30,457 bases of DNA from CAIXMG01 sp964628065 (GTDB lineage: Bacteria > Patescibacteriota > Minisyncoccia > Phycocordibacterales > UBA1006). The notes below the pieces were generated by a model. The model was not told the DNA's origin, ran no database searches, and was given only the letters and a program-made list of their open reading frames with translations. The stretch is from positions 1 through 30,457 of the forward strand of contig CAZVLM010000008.1 in the NCBI GenBank assembly GCA_964628065.1, given 5' to 3'. Positions within the stretch are counted from its first letter, which is position 1, and each line of letters opens with the position of its first letter. A program made the translations under genes and the position numbers. Shown one piece after another: positions 20,529 to 28,088 of the stretch.

Positions 20529-20594
20529 TTGACAAAAAATAGTTTTGCCTATATAAAAGAGGAGAAATAATTTCAATTCACCATTAAATATAAT
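20529..20594 (+). promoter_or_regulatory. two promoters in front of the 80-aa gene
   Basis: Distal: TTGACA (20529-20534), 17-bp spacer, TATAAA (20552-20557). Proximal: TATAAT (20589-20594), 5 bases before the ATG at 20600, giving a leaderless mRNA. Confidence 0.6.
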
Positions 20595-20599
20595 TTACC

Positions 20600-20842
20600 A
20601 TGGCCTACCTTGATCCAATTGCCCAACAAAAAGCCGAAGAAAAAAGTAAGAGTTACGACGCGCTTAAAGATGAGATCTTGAATAATAAAAAACTAAAAAA
20701 GTTTTATCCAGCCCTTGAAAAAATTCATGAAATGGAGGGTTTTATTAAAAAACAAGAAGAAGAATTGAAAAGCTATCGGGGATTCTTCTCATTAATGAAT
20801 GACTTTCTTCCTAAAAATAACAACAATGGAAGAATAGGATAA
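20600..20842 (+). CDS. small coiled-coil protein, 80 aa
   Basis: Lys/Glu-rich helices with heptad-like Leu/Ile (AEEKSKSYDALKDEILNNKK; LEKIHEMEGFIKKQEEELK), then FFSLMNDFLPKNNNN. Soluble; no Cys. Not recognised. It lies just past the gap artefact, divergent from fmt, and ends at a strong terminator. The short length and coiled-coil composition limit any functional guess. Confidence 0.62.
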   Translation: MAYLDPIAQQKAEEKSKSYDALKDEILNNKKLKKFYPALEKIHEMEGFIKKQEEELKSYRGFFSLMNDFLPKNNNNGRIG

Positions 20843-20854
20843 TGATATCTAAAT

Positions 20855-20882
20855 AAAAGCCCCTCCTAAAGGGGGCTTTTTT
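20855..20882. terminator. terminator between convergent genes
   Basis: AAAAGCCCC (20855-20863) and GGGGCTTTT (20872-20880), then TT; usable from both strands. Confidence 0.9.
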
Positions 20883-20889
20883 GTTTATT

Positions 20890-21465
20890 TTAATGCACAT
20901 GCGCATGCTCATGCGCTAAGCGCTTTAATTCTTCCTTATACTCAGCAATCTCATCATCAGTCATATTCCGAATATCCTTCGCATGGTCGATAAAGAGAAT
21001 GCCGTTTAGGTGATCGATTTCATGCTGGAAAATCTGCGCGAGAAGTCCTGAGGCTGACATCGTGAACTTTTTACCTGTTTCGTCGTAGGCGCGAATGGTC
21101 ACTTCCTTGTGTCTTTTTGCGGTTCCGTAAATCCATCGCACCGAAAGGCATCCTTCGCCGGTAATCCACTTTGTCTCCTTAGACGACTTAATAATTTCAG
21201 GATTAATAAAAATGCGGTCCGCTGACTTTGTTCCGGTAATATTTTTCTTTTTAAGGTCGAAGACGAACCCTGCAACAATAAACATGCGCACCGTCTCGGC
21301 AATTTGAGGGGCGGCGATAGCAACTCCGTCAGGCTCTAGATGGAGTGACTTTTTCATGGTGGCGATAATATCCTGCACTTTCTTGCTCGTAATTTCAGCA
21401 ACAGGGATCTCGGTTGCATGGGTACGAAGGGCTTTATGGGGTTCTTGGACAATCTTGGGCGTCAT
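20890..21465 (-). CDS. def: peptide deformylase
   Basis: Removes the N-formyl group from nascent proteins. Motif I is GVAIAAPQ (47-54), motif II EGCLS with metal ligand Cys106, and motif III HEIDH with His148, Glu149 and His152. The usual Gly-Leu in motif I (GxGLAAPQ) is Ala-Ile here. An unusual His-rich C-terminus (HEHAHVH, 185-191) could bind extra metal. Start at 21465 (MTPKIVQEP), 9 bases after TATACT on the minus strand; a longer frame from a TTG at 21486 would begin upstream of that promoter and is rejected. Together with fmt this shows formyl-methionine initiation is used. Confidence 0.94.
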   Translation of the reverse strand: MTPKIVQEPHKALRTHATEIPVAEITSKKVQDIIATMKKSLHLEPDGVAIAAPQIAETVRMFIVAGFVFDLKKKNITGTKSADRIFINPEIIKSSKETKWITGEGCLSVRWIYGTAKRHKEVTIRAYDETGKKFTMSASGLLAQIFQHEIDHLNGILFIDHAKDIRNMTDDEIAEYKEELKRLAHEHAHVH

Positions 21466-21474
21466 AATAATTGG

Positions 21475-21480
21475 AGTATA
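21475..21480 (-). promoter_or_regulatory. def: -10 element of def
   Basis: TATACT on the minus strand, 9 bases before the ATG at 21465 (leader about 3 bases). Confidence 0.55.
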
Positions 21481-21551
21481 CCCCAACTACGCTTTTTTTC
21501 AAAAAGCTTCGTCGGGCGCGCAGAAAATTATGATTTTTCTACTGGTTGGAG

Positions 21552-21557
21552 TATACT
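21552..21557 (+). promoter_or_regulatory. lepB: -10 element of lepB
   Basis: TATACT, 8 bases before the ATG at 21566. The 11-base string TTGGAGTATAC occurs here and at 21471-21481 in the def promoter. Confidence 0.6.
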
Positions 21558-21565
21558 TTTCAAAT

Positions 21566-22144
21566 ATGCAAATCACCCTTAAAAAAGTTTGGGCAGAAGT
21601 ATGGGATATTATTAAATTCCTTGCACCGGTCGTTATTATTGTGTTCGTGGTTCGAACATTTATAGCGCAGCCCTTTATTGTAGACGGCGAATCAATGTCA
21701 CCAAATTTTCATACGGGTCACTATCTGATTATCAACGAGATTTCATACCGATTCAGAGACCCTGCTCGAGGAGATGTTGTAGTGTTAAGATACCCTCTTG
21801 ACCCGAAACGATTTTTCCTCAAGCGCATCATCGGAATGCCAGGTGATCGTGTCACACTGAAGGACGGAAAGGTTTTCATTACTAATGAAAACTACCCTGG
21901 AGGTGTCGTTCTCGAAGAGCCCTATGAGAAACAGGTCACTTATCCAGCGGGCGCATACAAAGACGTAACATTGAAAGAAGGTGAATATTTTGCGATGGGA
22001 GACAACCGAGCTGGTTCGTCTGATTCCCGATCATGGGGAATCCTTCCACGAAAGAATATTGTGGGATATGCATTGTTCCGACTATTTCCAATCAAGCTGG
22101 CAGGCGTTACACCAGCAAGTGTTGATGACTTCGTCCAAGAATAG
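21566..22144 (+). CDS. lepB: signal peptidase I
   Basis: Membrane enzyme that cleaves signal peptides. A short cytoplasmic start, a membrane helix (about 17-33), then the catalytic Ser43 (VDGESMSPNF) and Lys86 (FFLKRIIGMPGD), followed by GEYFAMGDNRAGSSDSRSWG (box E) and GYALFRLFP. All SPase I boxes are present at usual spacing, 193 aa in the minimal Gram-positive-like form with one helix. The ATG at 21566 follows the -10 by 8 bases; the frame is open far upstream, through the def region, but that part would not be transcribed from this promoter. Substrates in this window include the proteins at 10914 and 17140. Confidence 0.95.
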   Translation: MQITLKKVWAEVWDIIKFLAPVVIIVFVVRTFIAQPFIVDGESMSPNFHTGHYLIINEISYRFRDPARGDVVVLRYPLDPKRFFLKRIIGMPGDRVTLKDGKVFITNENYPGGVVLEEPYEKQVTYPAGAYKDVTLKEGEYFAMGDNRAGSSDSRSWGILPRKNIVGYALFRLFPIKLAGVTPASVDDFVQE

Positions 22145-22148
22145 CTTC

Positions 22149-22177
22149 TTGACTTTAGTTCTCAGTTGAAATAATAT
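22149..22177 (+). promoter_or_regulatory. strong promoter for a short transcript
   Basis: TTGACT (22149-22154), 17-bp spacer, TAATAT (22172-22177). Transcription should begin at about 22184, where an ATG lies. Confidence 0.78.
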
Positions 22178-22183
22178 AAAGAC

Positions 22184-22313
22184 ATGCTTGTGAGGCGTCA
22201 GCCTTTATCGACATTGAAGTTGATGGCGAGCATTCTTGCGGGAACGGAAGTTCCCGATCGGCACCATAGCTGATGGCAAGACTAAAAAATCCCGTGAGGG
22301 ATTTTTTAGTCTT
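22184..22313 (+). ncRNA. candidate small RNA (or leaderless 29-aa gene, 22184-22273)
   Basis: A complete short transcription unit: promoter at 22149-22177 and a perfect 16-bp bidirectional terminator AAGACTAAAAAATCCC-GTGA-GGGATTTTTTAGTCTT (22278-22313). Inside are AGGC-GTCA-GCCT (22193-22204), CGGGAAC-GGAA-GTTCCCG (22239-22256, GNRA tetraloop) and CCAT-AGCTG-ATGG (22264-22276). The ATG at 22184 is exactly where a leaderless start is expected and opens a 29-codon frame ending TGA at 22271-22273 (MLVRRQPLSTLKLMASILAG at its front). It does not match SRP RNA, tmRNA or 6S RNA as I know them. RNA and peptide readings are both open. Confidence 0.6.
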
Positions 22314-22717
22314 CACTTATCCATGACGCTAAAAAAGTGCATGTTTCCATTGCCAATTTTACGAACAATAACAGTAACTATCTTGCTACTATAGATTCCG
22401 CTGAAAGACCAAAATTCTGCAATTGACGACTTTAAAACGGGCAGTCCATGATCCTCAGCGAACTGTTCTTTGGTCTCATAATTGTAAGAATCATAGCTTT
22501 TTGCATTTTTTATTACTTCGACGGCGCTATGGAGCAGTGCAAATCTTCTGAGCTGCTCTTTTCTTGGTCGGAGTACACCTCTTTTTCTAAGAAGGTGGTA
22601 GAATCCGTACTTGGAAAATGAAACAAGTTCATTATTAAGTCCAGGACAAATAACCGACCCGATACTTGAATAGAATTCCTTGGCTTTTTTCTTTGATTTT
22701 TCATACTTATCTTCCAT
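22313..22717 (-). CDS. hypothetical protein, possibly BECR-fold nuclease-like
   Basis: 134 aa, basic start (MEDKYEKSKKKAK). The spacing of FSKYGFYHLLRKRG, a run of Arg/Leu (RKEQLRRFALLHSAVEVI), and the end VTVIVRKIGNGNMHFFSVM recalls phage-type BECR (barnase-EndoU-ColicinE5/D-RelE) nuclease-like domains, in which a His, two Arg and a C-terminal H-F-x-S strand are conserved. This is pattern memory, not a search result. If right, it might be a toxin or an RNA-processing enzyme; no antitoxin-like neighbour is obvious. The -10 TAAGCT, 6 bases before the ATG, is weak. Confidence 0.55.
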   Translation of the reverse strand: MEDKYEKSKKKAKEFYSSIGSVICPGLNNELVSFSKYGFYHLLRKRGVLRPRKEQLRRFALLHSAVEVIKNAKSYDSYNYETKEQFAEDHGLPVLKSSIAEFWSFSGIYSSKIVTVIVRKIGNGNMHFFSVMDK

Positions 22718-22833
22718 CAGGAAAGCTTACTAAAACGCAATCAAGAATCTTTCAATAAAATATAAAGACAAAATAAGTAGAAAGTTATTACTAGGCTGAG
22801 TTTAACGCCATCACTTATTAAAACATTCGTCAA

Positions 22834-22861
22834 TAGACAAACACAATACTTGCTCTATAAT
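22834..22861 (+). promoter_or_regulatory. hisS: promoter of hisS
   Basis: TAGACA (22834-22839), 16-bp spacer, TATAAT (22856-22861). An ATG at 22860 overlaps the -10 itself; the next in-frame ATG, 22872, lies about 4 bases after the predicted start of transcription. Confidence 0.75.
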
Positions 22862-22871
22862 GTGGATACTT

Positions 22872-24161
22872 ATGTCAACACCTCAAGCAAAGCAAAGTGT
22901 TAAGGGAATGCGAGATATTGTCGGCGATGAATACTACAAGTTTCAGGGCTTCTTTGAAAAGGCTCAGGAAGTTGCCGAGTATTACGGATTCAAGCCAATT
23001 GAAACTCCCATTCTAGAAGATGAAAGCGTGTTCACCACCGCCATTGGTGAAGGAACCGACGTTGTCGACAAGGAAATGTATTCTTTCAAGACGAAAGGGG
23101 GAGATAAGGTTGCTATGCGACCAGAACACACCGCAGGAACTGTTCGAGCTTATATTGAACATGGCATGCAGACGCTTCCTCAGCCTGTAATGCTTTATAC
23201 CTATGGGCCTTCGTTCCGCCATGACAACCCACAGAAGGGTCGTTATCGACAGTTCTATCAATTCGATATCGATGCATTTGGAAGTGAAAAGAGTATTGTT
23301 GACGCGCTGGTTATCAGAACCATGTATACCATCTTGAGCGAAGCGGGAGCCACTGACCTATCAGTAGACATTAATTCTATTGGTGATAAGGAATGCCGAG
23401 GGCGCTATGTCCGAGAACTCACCAATTACTATAAGAAGCACATTAAAGATTTGCCTGCGGTAGACCGCGAGCGCCTTGCAAAAAATCCATTGAGAATCCT
23501 CGATTCCAAGGAGGCAAAAACAATTGAATTAAATGAAAATGCTCCAGATTCTGTTTCATATCTCTGTCCCGCGTGCAAGAAGCATTTCAAGGAAGTATTA
23601 GAGTATTTGGAAGAAATGGAAATTCCTTACTCACTGAATAAGAATCTAGTGCGAGGGCTGTCATACTATACGCGAACCGTATTTGAAATCATTCAAGACG
23701 TTCCAGAAGAAAATGGCGAAGTGAAAAAACTTACCATCTGCGGAGGGGGGCGCTACGACTATCTTGGAAAAATGCTTGGAAGCAAGAAAGATATTCCTGC
23801 CGTAGGAGCTGCCGTAGGAGTTGATCGCATTGTGGCAATGCCATGGTATGCGAATCTTAAGCCTCGCATCATGAAAGACCCTCAGGCCTATTTCATCCAA
23901 TTCGGCATTGAAGCAAAACTGAAGTCATTGAACATCATGGAAATTCTCCGCAAGGCGAAATTCCCCGTGATTCAGTCCATTTCGAAAGATAAGCTTGGTT
24001 CACAACTTGGTCAGGCAGAAAAGCTTGGCATGAAGTATGTGATGATCTTTGGTCAGCGAGAGGCGCTTGATAATACGGTAATTGTGCGAAACATGGAGAC
24101 GCGTTCGCAGGATACGGTTAAGATTGACGACTTAAAGGAGTATATTAAAAAACTTAAATAA
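22872..24161 (+). CDS. hisS: histidyl-tRNA synthetase
   Basis: Class II synthetase charging tRNA-His, 429 aa. Motif 1 region KPIETPILEDESVF, RPEHTAGTVRAYIEH (83-97), motif 2 SFRHDNPQKGRYRQFYQFD (about 114-132), the HisA motif LVRGLSYYTRTVFE, and motif 3 GAAVGVDRI. The anticodon-binding domain occupies the last 100 residues (AYFIQFGIEAKLKS...). Motif 2 has His-Asp-Asn where E. coli has Tyr-Glu-Arg. Start fixed at 22872 by the promoter. The frame reads VKGMRDIVG shortly after the start, as in other HisRS. Confidence 0.96.
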   Translation: MSTPQAKQSVKGMRDIVGDEYYKFQGFFEKAQEVAEYYGFKPIETPILEDESVFTTAIGEGTDVVDKEMYSFKTKGGDKVAMRPEHTAGTVRAYIEHGMQTLPQPVMLYTYGPSFRHDNPQKGRYRQFYQFDIDAFGSEKSIVDALVIRTMYTILSEAGATDLSVDINSIGDKECRGRYVRELTNYYKKHIKDLPAVDRERLAKNPLRILDSKEAKTIELNENAPDSVSYLCPACKKHFKEVLEYLEEMEIPYSLNKNLVRGLSYYTRTVFEIIQDVPEENGEVKKLTICGGGRYDYLGKMLGSKKDIPAVGAAVGVDRIVAMPWYANLKPRIMKDPQAYFIQFGIEAKLKSLNIMEILRKAKFPVIQSISKDKLGSQLGQAEKLGMKYVMIFGQREALDNTVIVRNMETRSQDTVKIDDLKEYIKKLK

Positions 24162-24173
24162 GTTTTTGCAAGA

Positions 24174-24200
24174 ATCTACCGGTTGGTAGGTTTTTGTTTT
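24174..24200 (+). terminator. terminator after hisS
   Basis: CTACC-GGTT-GGTAG (24176-24189) then GTTTTTGTTTT. Confidence 0.8.
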
Positions 24201-24209
24201 TACAAATCG

Positions 24210-24218
24210 TGATACGAT
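24210..24218 (+). promoter_or_regulatory. extended -10 element, leaderless start
   Basis: TGA-TACGAT, then exactly 6 bases to the ATG at 24225. Confidence 0.65.
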
Positions 24219-24224
24219 AAGAGT

Positions 24225-24773
24225 ATGAAAAAAGCAATTATTGCCATGATCTTCCTTATCGTTGCCGCAGGTATTATATTTGTAGCAAAAAAGACACTGA
24301 TTGACCCACTATTTGTACCTCGTGCCCCTGTTGCCGTGACAACAAAAAAGGAAATTCAAAAACAGTCGGAGCCAGATGTGGTTTCCAATACGTCGATACA
24401 GGTAACTGCTCTCGTCACTGCTCCAGCAGGGAGTGTTTATGTTCGTATCGCCGATAACGATGAAGAGCGTCGCTTAGGGCTCTCATATTTTAAGTCACTA
24501 CCAATCAATCAGGGAATGTTTTTTAAATTTGATACCGCTCGTACGTATGCCTTTTGGATGAAGGATATGAATTTCCCAATTGATATCGTTTGGCTTAAGT
24601 CTATAGGGAATGGATATTATCAGGTCGTATACACTGTGGAAAATGCCACACCAGGAAGCTATCCGCAGCGGTTTACTCCAGACACACCGGCAGACGCCGT
24701 GCTTGAAGTGAATGCATTCCAGTCAAGATACTTGGGAATTACTAAAAATGGCCCGCCACTTCACTTGAATTAA
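24225..24773 (+). CDS. membrane-anchored DUF192-family protein
   Basis: A membrane helix at residues 3-22, a linker to about 65, then a DUF192 domain: VRIADNDEERRLGLSYFKSL, QGMFFKFDTARTYAFWMKDM and NFPIDIVWL are the diagnostic core, ending DAVLEVNAFQSRYLGI. The usual ExxxGLM(F/Y) is ERRLGLSYF here. The domain should sit on the outer face of the membrane. The biochemical function of DUF192 is not established. Leaderless promoter at 24210; a terminator lies 75 bases downstream. Confidence 0.88.
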   Translation: MKKAIIAMIFLIVAAGIIFVAKKTLIDPLFVPRAPVAVTTKKEIQKQSEPDVVSNTSIQVTALVTAPAGSVYVRIADNDEERRLGLSYFKSLPINQGMFFKFDTARTYAFWMKDMNFPIDIVWLKSIGNGYYQVVYTVENATPGSYPQRFTPDTPADAVLEVNAFQSRYLGITKNGPPLHLN

Positions 24774-24774
24774 T

Positions 24775-24812
24775 TGTGCATAACCCACTTGCAAAAAAAT
24801 ATTTGTGGATAA
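24775..24812. promoter_or_regulatory. two DnaA-box-like sites upstream of nrdA
   Basis: TGTGGATAA (24804-24812) is a perfect reverse DnaA box (TTATCCACA); TGTGCATAA (24775-24783) differs at one base. E. coli nrdAB is controlled by DnaA boxes, but here the nrdA promoter is about 100 bases further on, beyond a terminator. They are too few to indicate an origin. Confidence 0.45.
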
Positions 24813-24847
24813 GTGTTCGAAAACGTAGAGAAAATGCCACTAAAATT

Positions 24848-24875
24848 ATCCCCCATTTTACAGGGGATTTTTTTT
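24848..24875 (+). terminator. terminator after the DUF192 gene
   Basis: ATCCCC (24848-24853) and GGGGAT (24863-24868), then eight T. Confidence 0.85.
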
Positions 24876-24906
24876 GTTATGAAAGATGAATTTTTAGTAA
24901 AAAAAC

Positions 24907-24936
24907 TTTACGAAAAACGTCCAAGGAGAGTACAAT
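24907..24936 (+). promoter_or_regulatory. nrdA: candidate nrdA promoter
   Basis: TTTACG (24907-24912), 18-bp spacer, TACAAT (24931-24936). The leader to the ATG at 25018 is about 75 bases and contains TTCTTA / TAAGAA, which could form a 6-bp hairpin near 24988-25008. No NrdR box matching the consensus was found. Confidence 0.5.
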
Positions 24937-25017
24937 ACAGCTATTACCAGAGATAGAAACCAGTCGCAATTATTAGTTGTACCTTCTTAAGTAACCCTAA
25001 GAACTTTCTTTAAAATT

Positions 25018-27774
25018 ATGGCGCTCACCTTGATAAAAAAACGCAGTGGATCAGTTGTACCTTTCACCCAGGATCGCATTTTAAATGCGATCAAAAAGGC
25101 CTATGAAGCTAATCAGGTAAGTATTTCAGATATTGACCTTGATTTGCTTGTAAACCAGGTTGTGAAAGAGCTTGAAGAACAGTATGTTACCGATGAAATT
25201 GACGGGGAATTTATAATTCCTACCGTAGAAAACATACAGGACGTAGTAGAGCGAGTCATTGCGCAAAAAGGTGATTTTGAAGTTGCTAAGGCATATATCT
25301 TATATCGACAGGAACACGCAGAAGCTCGTTACAAGAAGCAGCAGGAGATGCTTGATCTTGTAAACAAGGCAGCTATTTGCGTAAAGACACGTTCAGGCAA
25401 AATTGTTCCTTTTGATGTTACTCAAATTGAAATCGCTATTAAAAATATTGCGAGCAGTTTCGAAGAAGGTCTTATCCCGGTAGACCGGGTGGTTGCGGGC
25501 ACAAAACTAAATATTTACGACGGAATTACTACTTCTGAAATTACAAAAGCTATTATTTTGGCACTGAAGCCGTTTGTTGAGCGTGACCCTAAGTTCTCGG
25601 GAGTTTCTGCGCGGTTTCTTTTGAATGATCTCTATAAAGAAGTATTAGGAACCGATGAGTATTCTGCTCATTTTGCAATGATGCACGAAAAGCGATTCCC
25701 AGAAATTATTAAGGCGGGTATTGCAGAACAGCGGTTTGATGCACGACTGGCAAATTTTGATTTACAGCGCCTTGCAAAAGCTATGGATCCTAAGCGCGAC
25801 ACATTATTTGAATTCATGGGACTTCAAGTTCTTCATGATCGATACTTTGTAAAGACAGAACAGCAGAAATTCCTTGAAACGCCCCAGTATTTCTGGATGC
25901 GAGTTGCAATGGGTATTTCTATTCTTGAAAAAGATCCTACCCAAGCTGCGATTGATGCATACGAGACTCTTTCTCGTATGTTGTACGTTCCTTCTACGCC
26001 CACACTTCTTCATAGTGGAACAGCTCATCCTCAAATGTCGTCTTGCTTCCTTTCTACAACAGAAGACAATCTGCACCATATTTTTCACACGATTGGAAAT
26101 AATGCCCAGCTTTCTAAATATTCAGGAGGAGTTGCCAATGACTGGTCATCGCTTCGTGCAACTAATGCGTGGATCAAAACAATCAATACGGTTTCACAGG
26201 GGGTTATCCCATTCTTGAAAGTGGTGGATGCAACAACAGCGTCTATTAATCGATCTGGTAAGCGACGAGGTGCCACAGCGGTGTACATGGAAACATGGCA
26301 CATGGACATTGAGGAATTCTTAGATCTTCGAAAGAATACCGGAGACGAGCGACGAAGAACTCATGATACAAACACCGTGAACTGGATTCCAGACATGTTT
26401 ATGAAACGGGTTCAGGAAGGTGGAATGTGGACGCTGTTTAGTCCTGACGAAGTGCCAGATTTGCATGAAATTTACGGAAAGAAATTTGAAGAGGCTTATA
26501 TTGCGTACGAAAAAATGGCCGATGAAGGGAAAATAAAGCTTTGGAAGCGAATGCCGGCAAATGACTTGTGGCGAAAAATGATCATGATGGTGTTTGAAAC
26601 GGGGCATCCTTGGATGACCTTTAAGGATCCGTCCAATATTCGGTCGCCGCAGGATCATGTGGGAGTGGTGCATTGTTCTAACTTGTGTACAGAAATTACG
26701 CTTAACACTTCAAAAGATGAAGTCGCAGTATGTAATATTGGTTCGCTTAACCTTCCTCGTCATATGGTAAATGGTCAGATGGATTTTGCACTTATGGAAA
26801 CAACGATCAAGACGGCTATGCGAATGCTTGATAACGTGATTGATATTTCATTCTACCCGATTCCAGAAGCAGAATACTCAAACAAGAAACACCGACCGGT
26901 AGGATTGGGAATTATGGGAACCCAGGACGCGTTGTATGAAATGAATCTTCCATTTGATTCTGATGCGGCAGTAAAGTTTAGCGATAAGCTTATGGAATTT
27001 ATTTCGTATCATGCGATTTACAATTCTGCGATGCTTGCGAAAGAAAAAGGCGCATACAGCACATTCAAGGGGTCTAAGTGGGACCGAGGATTGTTCCCAA
27101 TCGATACTCTTTCTCTTATGGAGCAGGAGCGAGGGATTGAGACAGGTATTATGAAGAACGCATTACTTGACTGGACACCGGTCCGAGAGGCGGTGAAGCA
27201 GTACGGCATGCGAAACTCTAATACCATGGCCATCGCACCTACGGCAACCATTGCAAATATTTCAGGATGCTTGCCTTCAATTGAGCCAATCTATAAAAAC
27301 TTGTATGTGAAATCGAACTTCAGCGGGGAATTTACTTGTGTAAACGACCAGCTTGTTCGAGACTTGCAAGAGATTGGACTATGGAATGATGGAATGCTTG
27401 AAAAAATTAAGCAGAATGATGGAAACATTTCATCCATTAATGAAATTCCTCAGCCTATTCGCGACAAGTATAAGGAGGCATTCCAGATTGATCCCTATTG
27501 GACCATTGTGCATGCAGCGGTCCGCGGAAAATGGATTGATCAGTCGCAGTCAGTAAACATCTTCATGTCTACTACATCTGGGCGAGCTATCTCTGATACG
27601 TATCTTCAGGCATGGAAAATGGGACTTAAGACAACGTATTACTTGCGAACCCTTGCGGCGACAACGGTAGAAAAAACAACCGTAGATATCAAGTCGCAAA
27701 CAAACACGGTTGAGCCAGCGATGAAGCGGCCAACGGTCACTATTGCAGGAGAAGTGTGCGAGAGTTGTCAGTAG
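25018..27774 (+). CDS. nrdA: ribonucleoside-diphosphate reductase, large (alpha) subunit with two ATP-cones
   Basis: Reduces ribonucleotides to deoxyribonucleotides with NrdB. Two ATP-cone domains stand in tandem (about residues 5-95 and 120-210), both starting with a K-R/T-x-SG-x-VPF pattern, so activity is probably allosterically controlled by ATP/dATP. The catalytic barrel carries the redox pair Cys343 and Cys572 (SSCFLS; VCNIGSLN), the thiyl Cys557 with Asn555 and Glu559 (SNLCTEITL), and the radical-transfer tyrosines in TTYYLRT. The C-terminus GEVCESCQ gives the shuttling Cys914/Cys917. Duplicated cones are known in the NrdAz group that pairs with class Ic-type small subunits, which agrees with the NrdB here. 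At 918 aa it is the largest gene in the window. Confidence 0.96.
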   Translation: MALTLIKKRSGSVVPFTQDRILNAIKKAYEANQVSISDIDLDLLVNQVVKELEEQYVTDEIDGEFIIPTVENIQDVVERVIAQKGDFEVAKAYILYRQEHAEARYKKQQEMLDLVNKAAICVKTRSGKIVPFDVTQIEIAIKNIASSFEEGLIPVDRVVAGTKLNIYDGITTSEITKAIILALKPFVERDPKFSGVSARFLLNDLYKEVLGTDEYSAHFAMMHEKRFPEIIKAGIAEQRFDARLANFDLQRLAKAMDPKRDTLFEFMGLQVLHDRYFVKTEQQKFLETPQYFWMRVAMGISILEKDPTQAAIDAYETLSRMLYVPSTPTLLHSGTAHPQMSSCFLSTTEDNLHHIFHTIGNNAQLSKYSGGVANDWSSLRATNAWIKTINTVSQGVIPFLKVVDATTASINRSGKRRGATAVYMETWHMDIEEFLDLRKNTGDERRRTHDTNTVNWIPDMFMKRVQEGGMWTLFSPDEVPDLHEIYGKKFEEAYIAYEKMADEGKIKLWKRMPANDLWRKMIMMVFETGHPWMTFKDPSNIRSPQDHVGVVHCSNLCTEITLNTSKDEVAVCNIGSLNLPRHMVNGQMDFALMETTIKTAMRMLDNVIDISFYPIPEAEYSNKKHRPVGLGIMGTQDALYEMNLPFDSDAAVKFSDKLMEFISYHAIYNSAMLAKEKGAYSTFKGSKWDRGLFPIDTLSLMEQERGIETGIMKNALLDWTPVREAVKQYGMRNSNTMAIAPTATIANISGCLPSIEPIYKNLYVKSNFSGEFTCVNDQLVRDLQEIGLWNDGMLEKIKQNDGNISSINEIPQPIRDKYKEAFQIDPYWTIVHAAVRGKWIDQSQSVNIFMSTTSGRAISDTYLQAWKMGLKTTYYLRTLAATTVEKTTVDIKSQTNTVEPAMKRPTVTIAGEVCESCQ

Positions 27775-27779
27775 TCCTT

Positions 27780-27829
27780 CCTCATCCGGTTTGCTTCGCA
27801 AACCACCTTCTCCACTATCGTGGAGAAGG
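27780..27829 (-). repeat. palindromic repeat family 1, copy B, directly after nrdA
   Basis: Minus-strand reading: CCTTCTCCAC-GATA-GTGGAGAAGG, TG, GTTTGC-GAA-GCAAAC, CGGATGAGG. It starts 5 bases after the nrdA stop codon. Stem bases differ from copies A and C on both arms (C/G to T/A), so pairing is kept. Confidence 0.85.
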
Positions 27830-27850
27830 ACCAGATTCCAGAGTTTAGTA

Positions 27851-27856
27851 TATAAT
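27851..27856 (+). promoter_or_regulatory. -10 element, near-leaderless start of the 66-aa gene
   Basis: TATAAT, 7 bases before the ATG at 27864. Confidence 0.6.
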
Positions 27857-27863
27857 AATAATT

Positions 27864-28064
27864 ATGAAAAAATTATTGATACTAGTCGTAGGAGTCTTCA
27901 TTATTTGGATGATTGCTAAGAATATTAAACTTATTCCGTTAACGAGCGATATTCCAGAGATGAGTTGCTATGAAGGCGCTGGTGAATGTATTCCAACAGG
28001 AAATACGCTGCATAAAAAAGAGCGAATAACCATTCTTGAGTATTTTAATAGAAAAAGTAATTAA
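27864..28064 (+). CDS. small membrane protein between nrdA and nrdB, 66 aa
   Basis: A membrane helix at about residues 4-19 (LLILVVGVFIIWMIAK) and a 45-residue tail with two Cys in SCYEGAGEC, ending LEYFNRKSN. Not recognised. Its position between the reductase subunits, and the Cys pair, could suggest a redox link such as that of a glutaredoxin, but there is no CxxC and no thioredoxin fold, so this is weak. It is bracketed by repeat copies B and C in opposite orientation, which suggests that the segment may have been inserted into an older nrdAB operon. Confidence 0.6.
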   Translation: MKKLLILVVGVFIIWMIAKNIKLIPLTSDIPEMSCYEGAGECIPTGNTLHKKERITILEYFNRKSN

Positions 28065-28088
28065 TAACACAACTGGTGGCGCGCTGGA

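Noticed and set aside
21356..21565. N-terminal extension of LepB by 70 residues
   Set aside because: It runs antisense through the start of def and upstream of the lepB promoter; the sequence does not look like a signal peptidase.
22184..22313. SRP RNA identity for the short RNA after lepB
   Set aside because: The GGAA tetraloop hairpin lacks the conserved asymmetric loop (AGCAG) and its flanks.
22860..22871. ATG at 22860 as the hisS start
   Set aside because: It overlaps the TATAAT hexamer (22856-22861); the next in-frame ATG at 22872 lies just after the predicted transcription start.
24775..24812. DnaA boxes as a replication origin
   Set aside because: Only two boxes, no dnaA or dnaN nearby and no strand-wide gene polarity switch; an origin normally shows more boxes.
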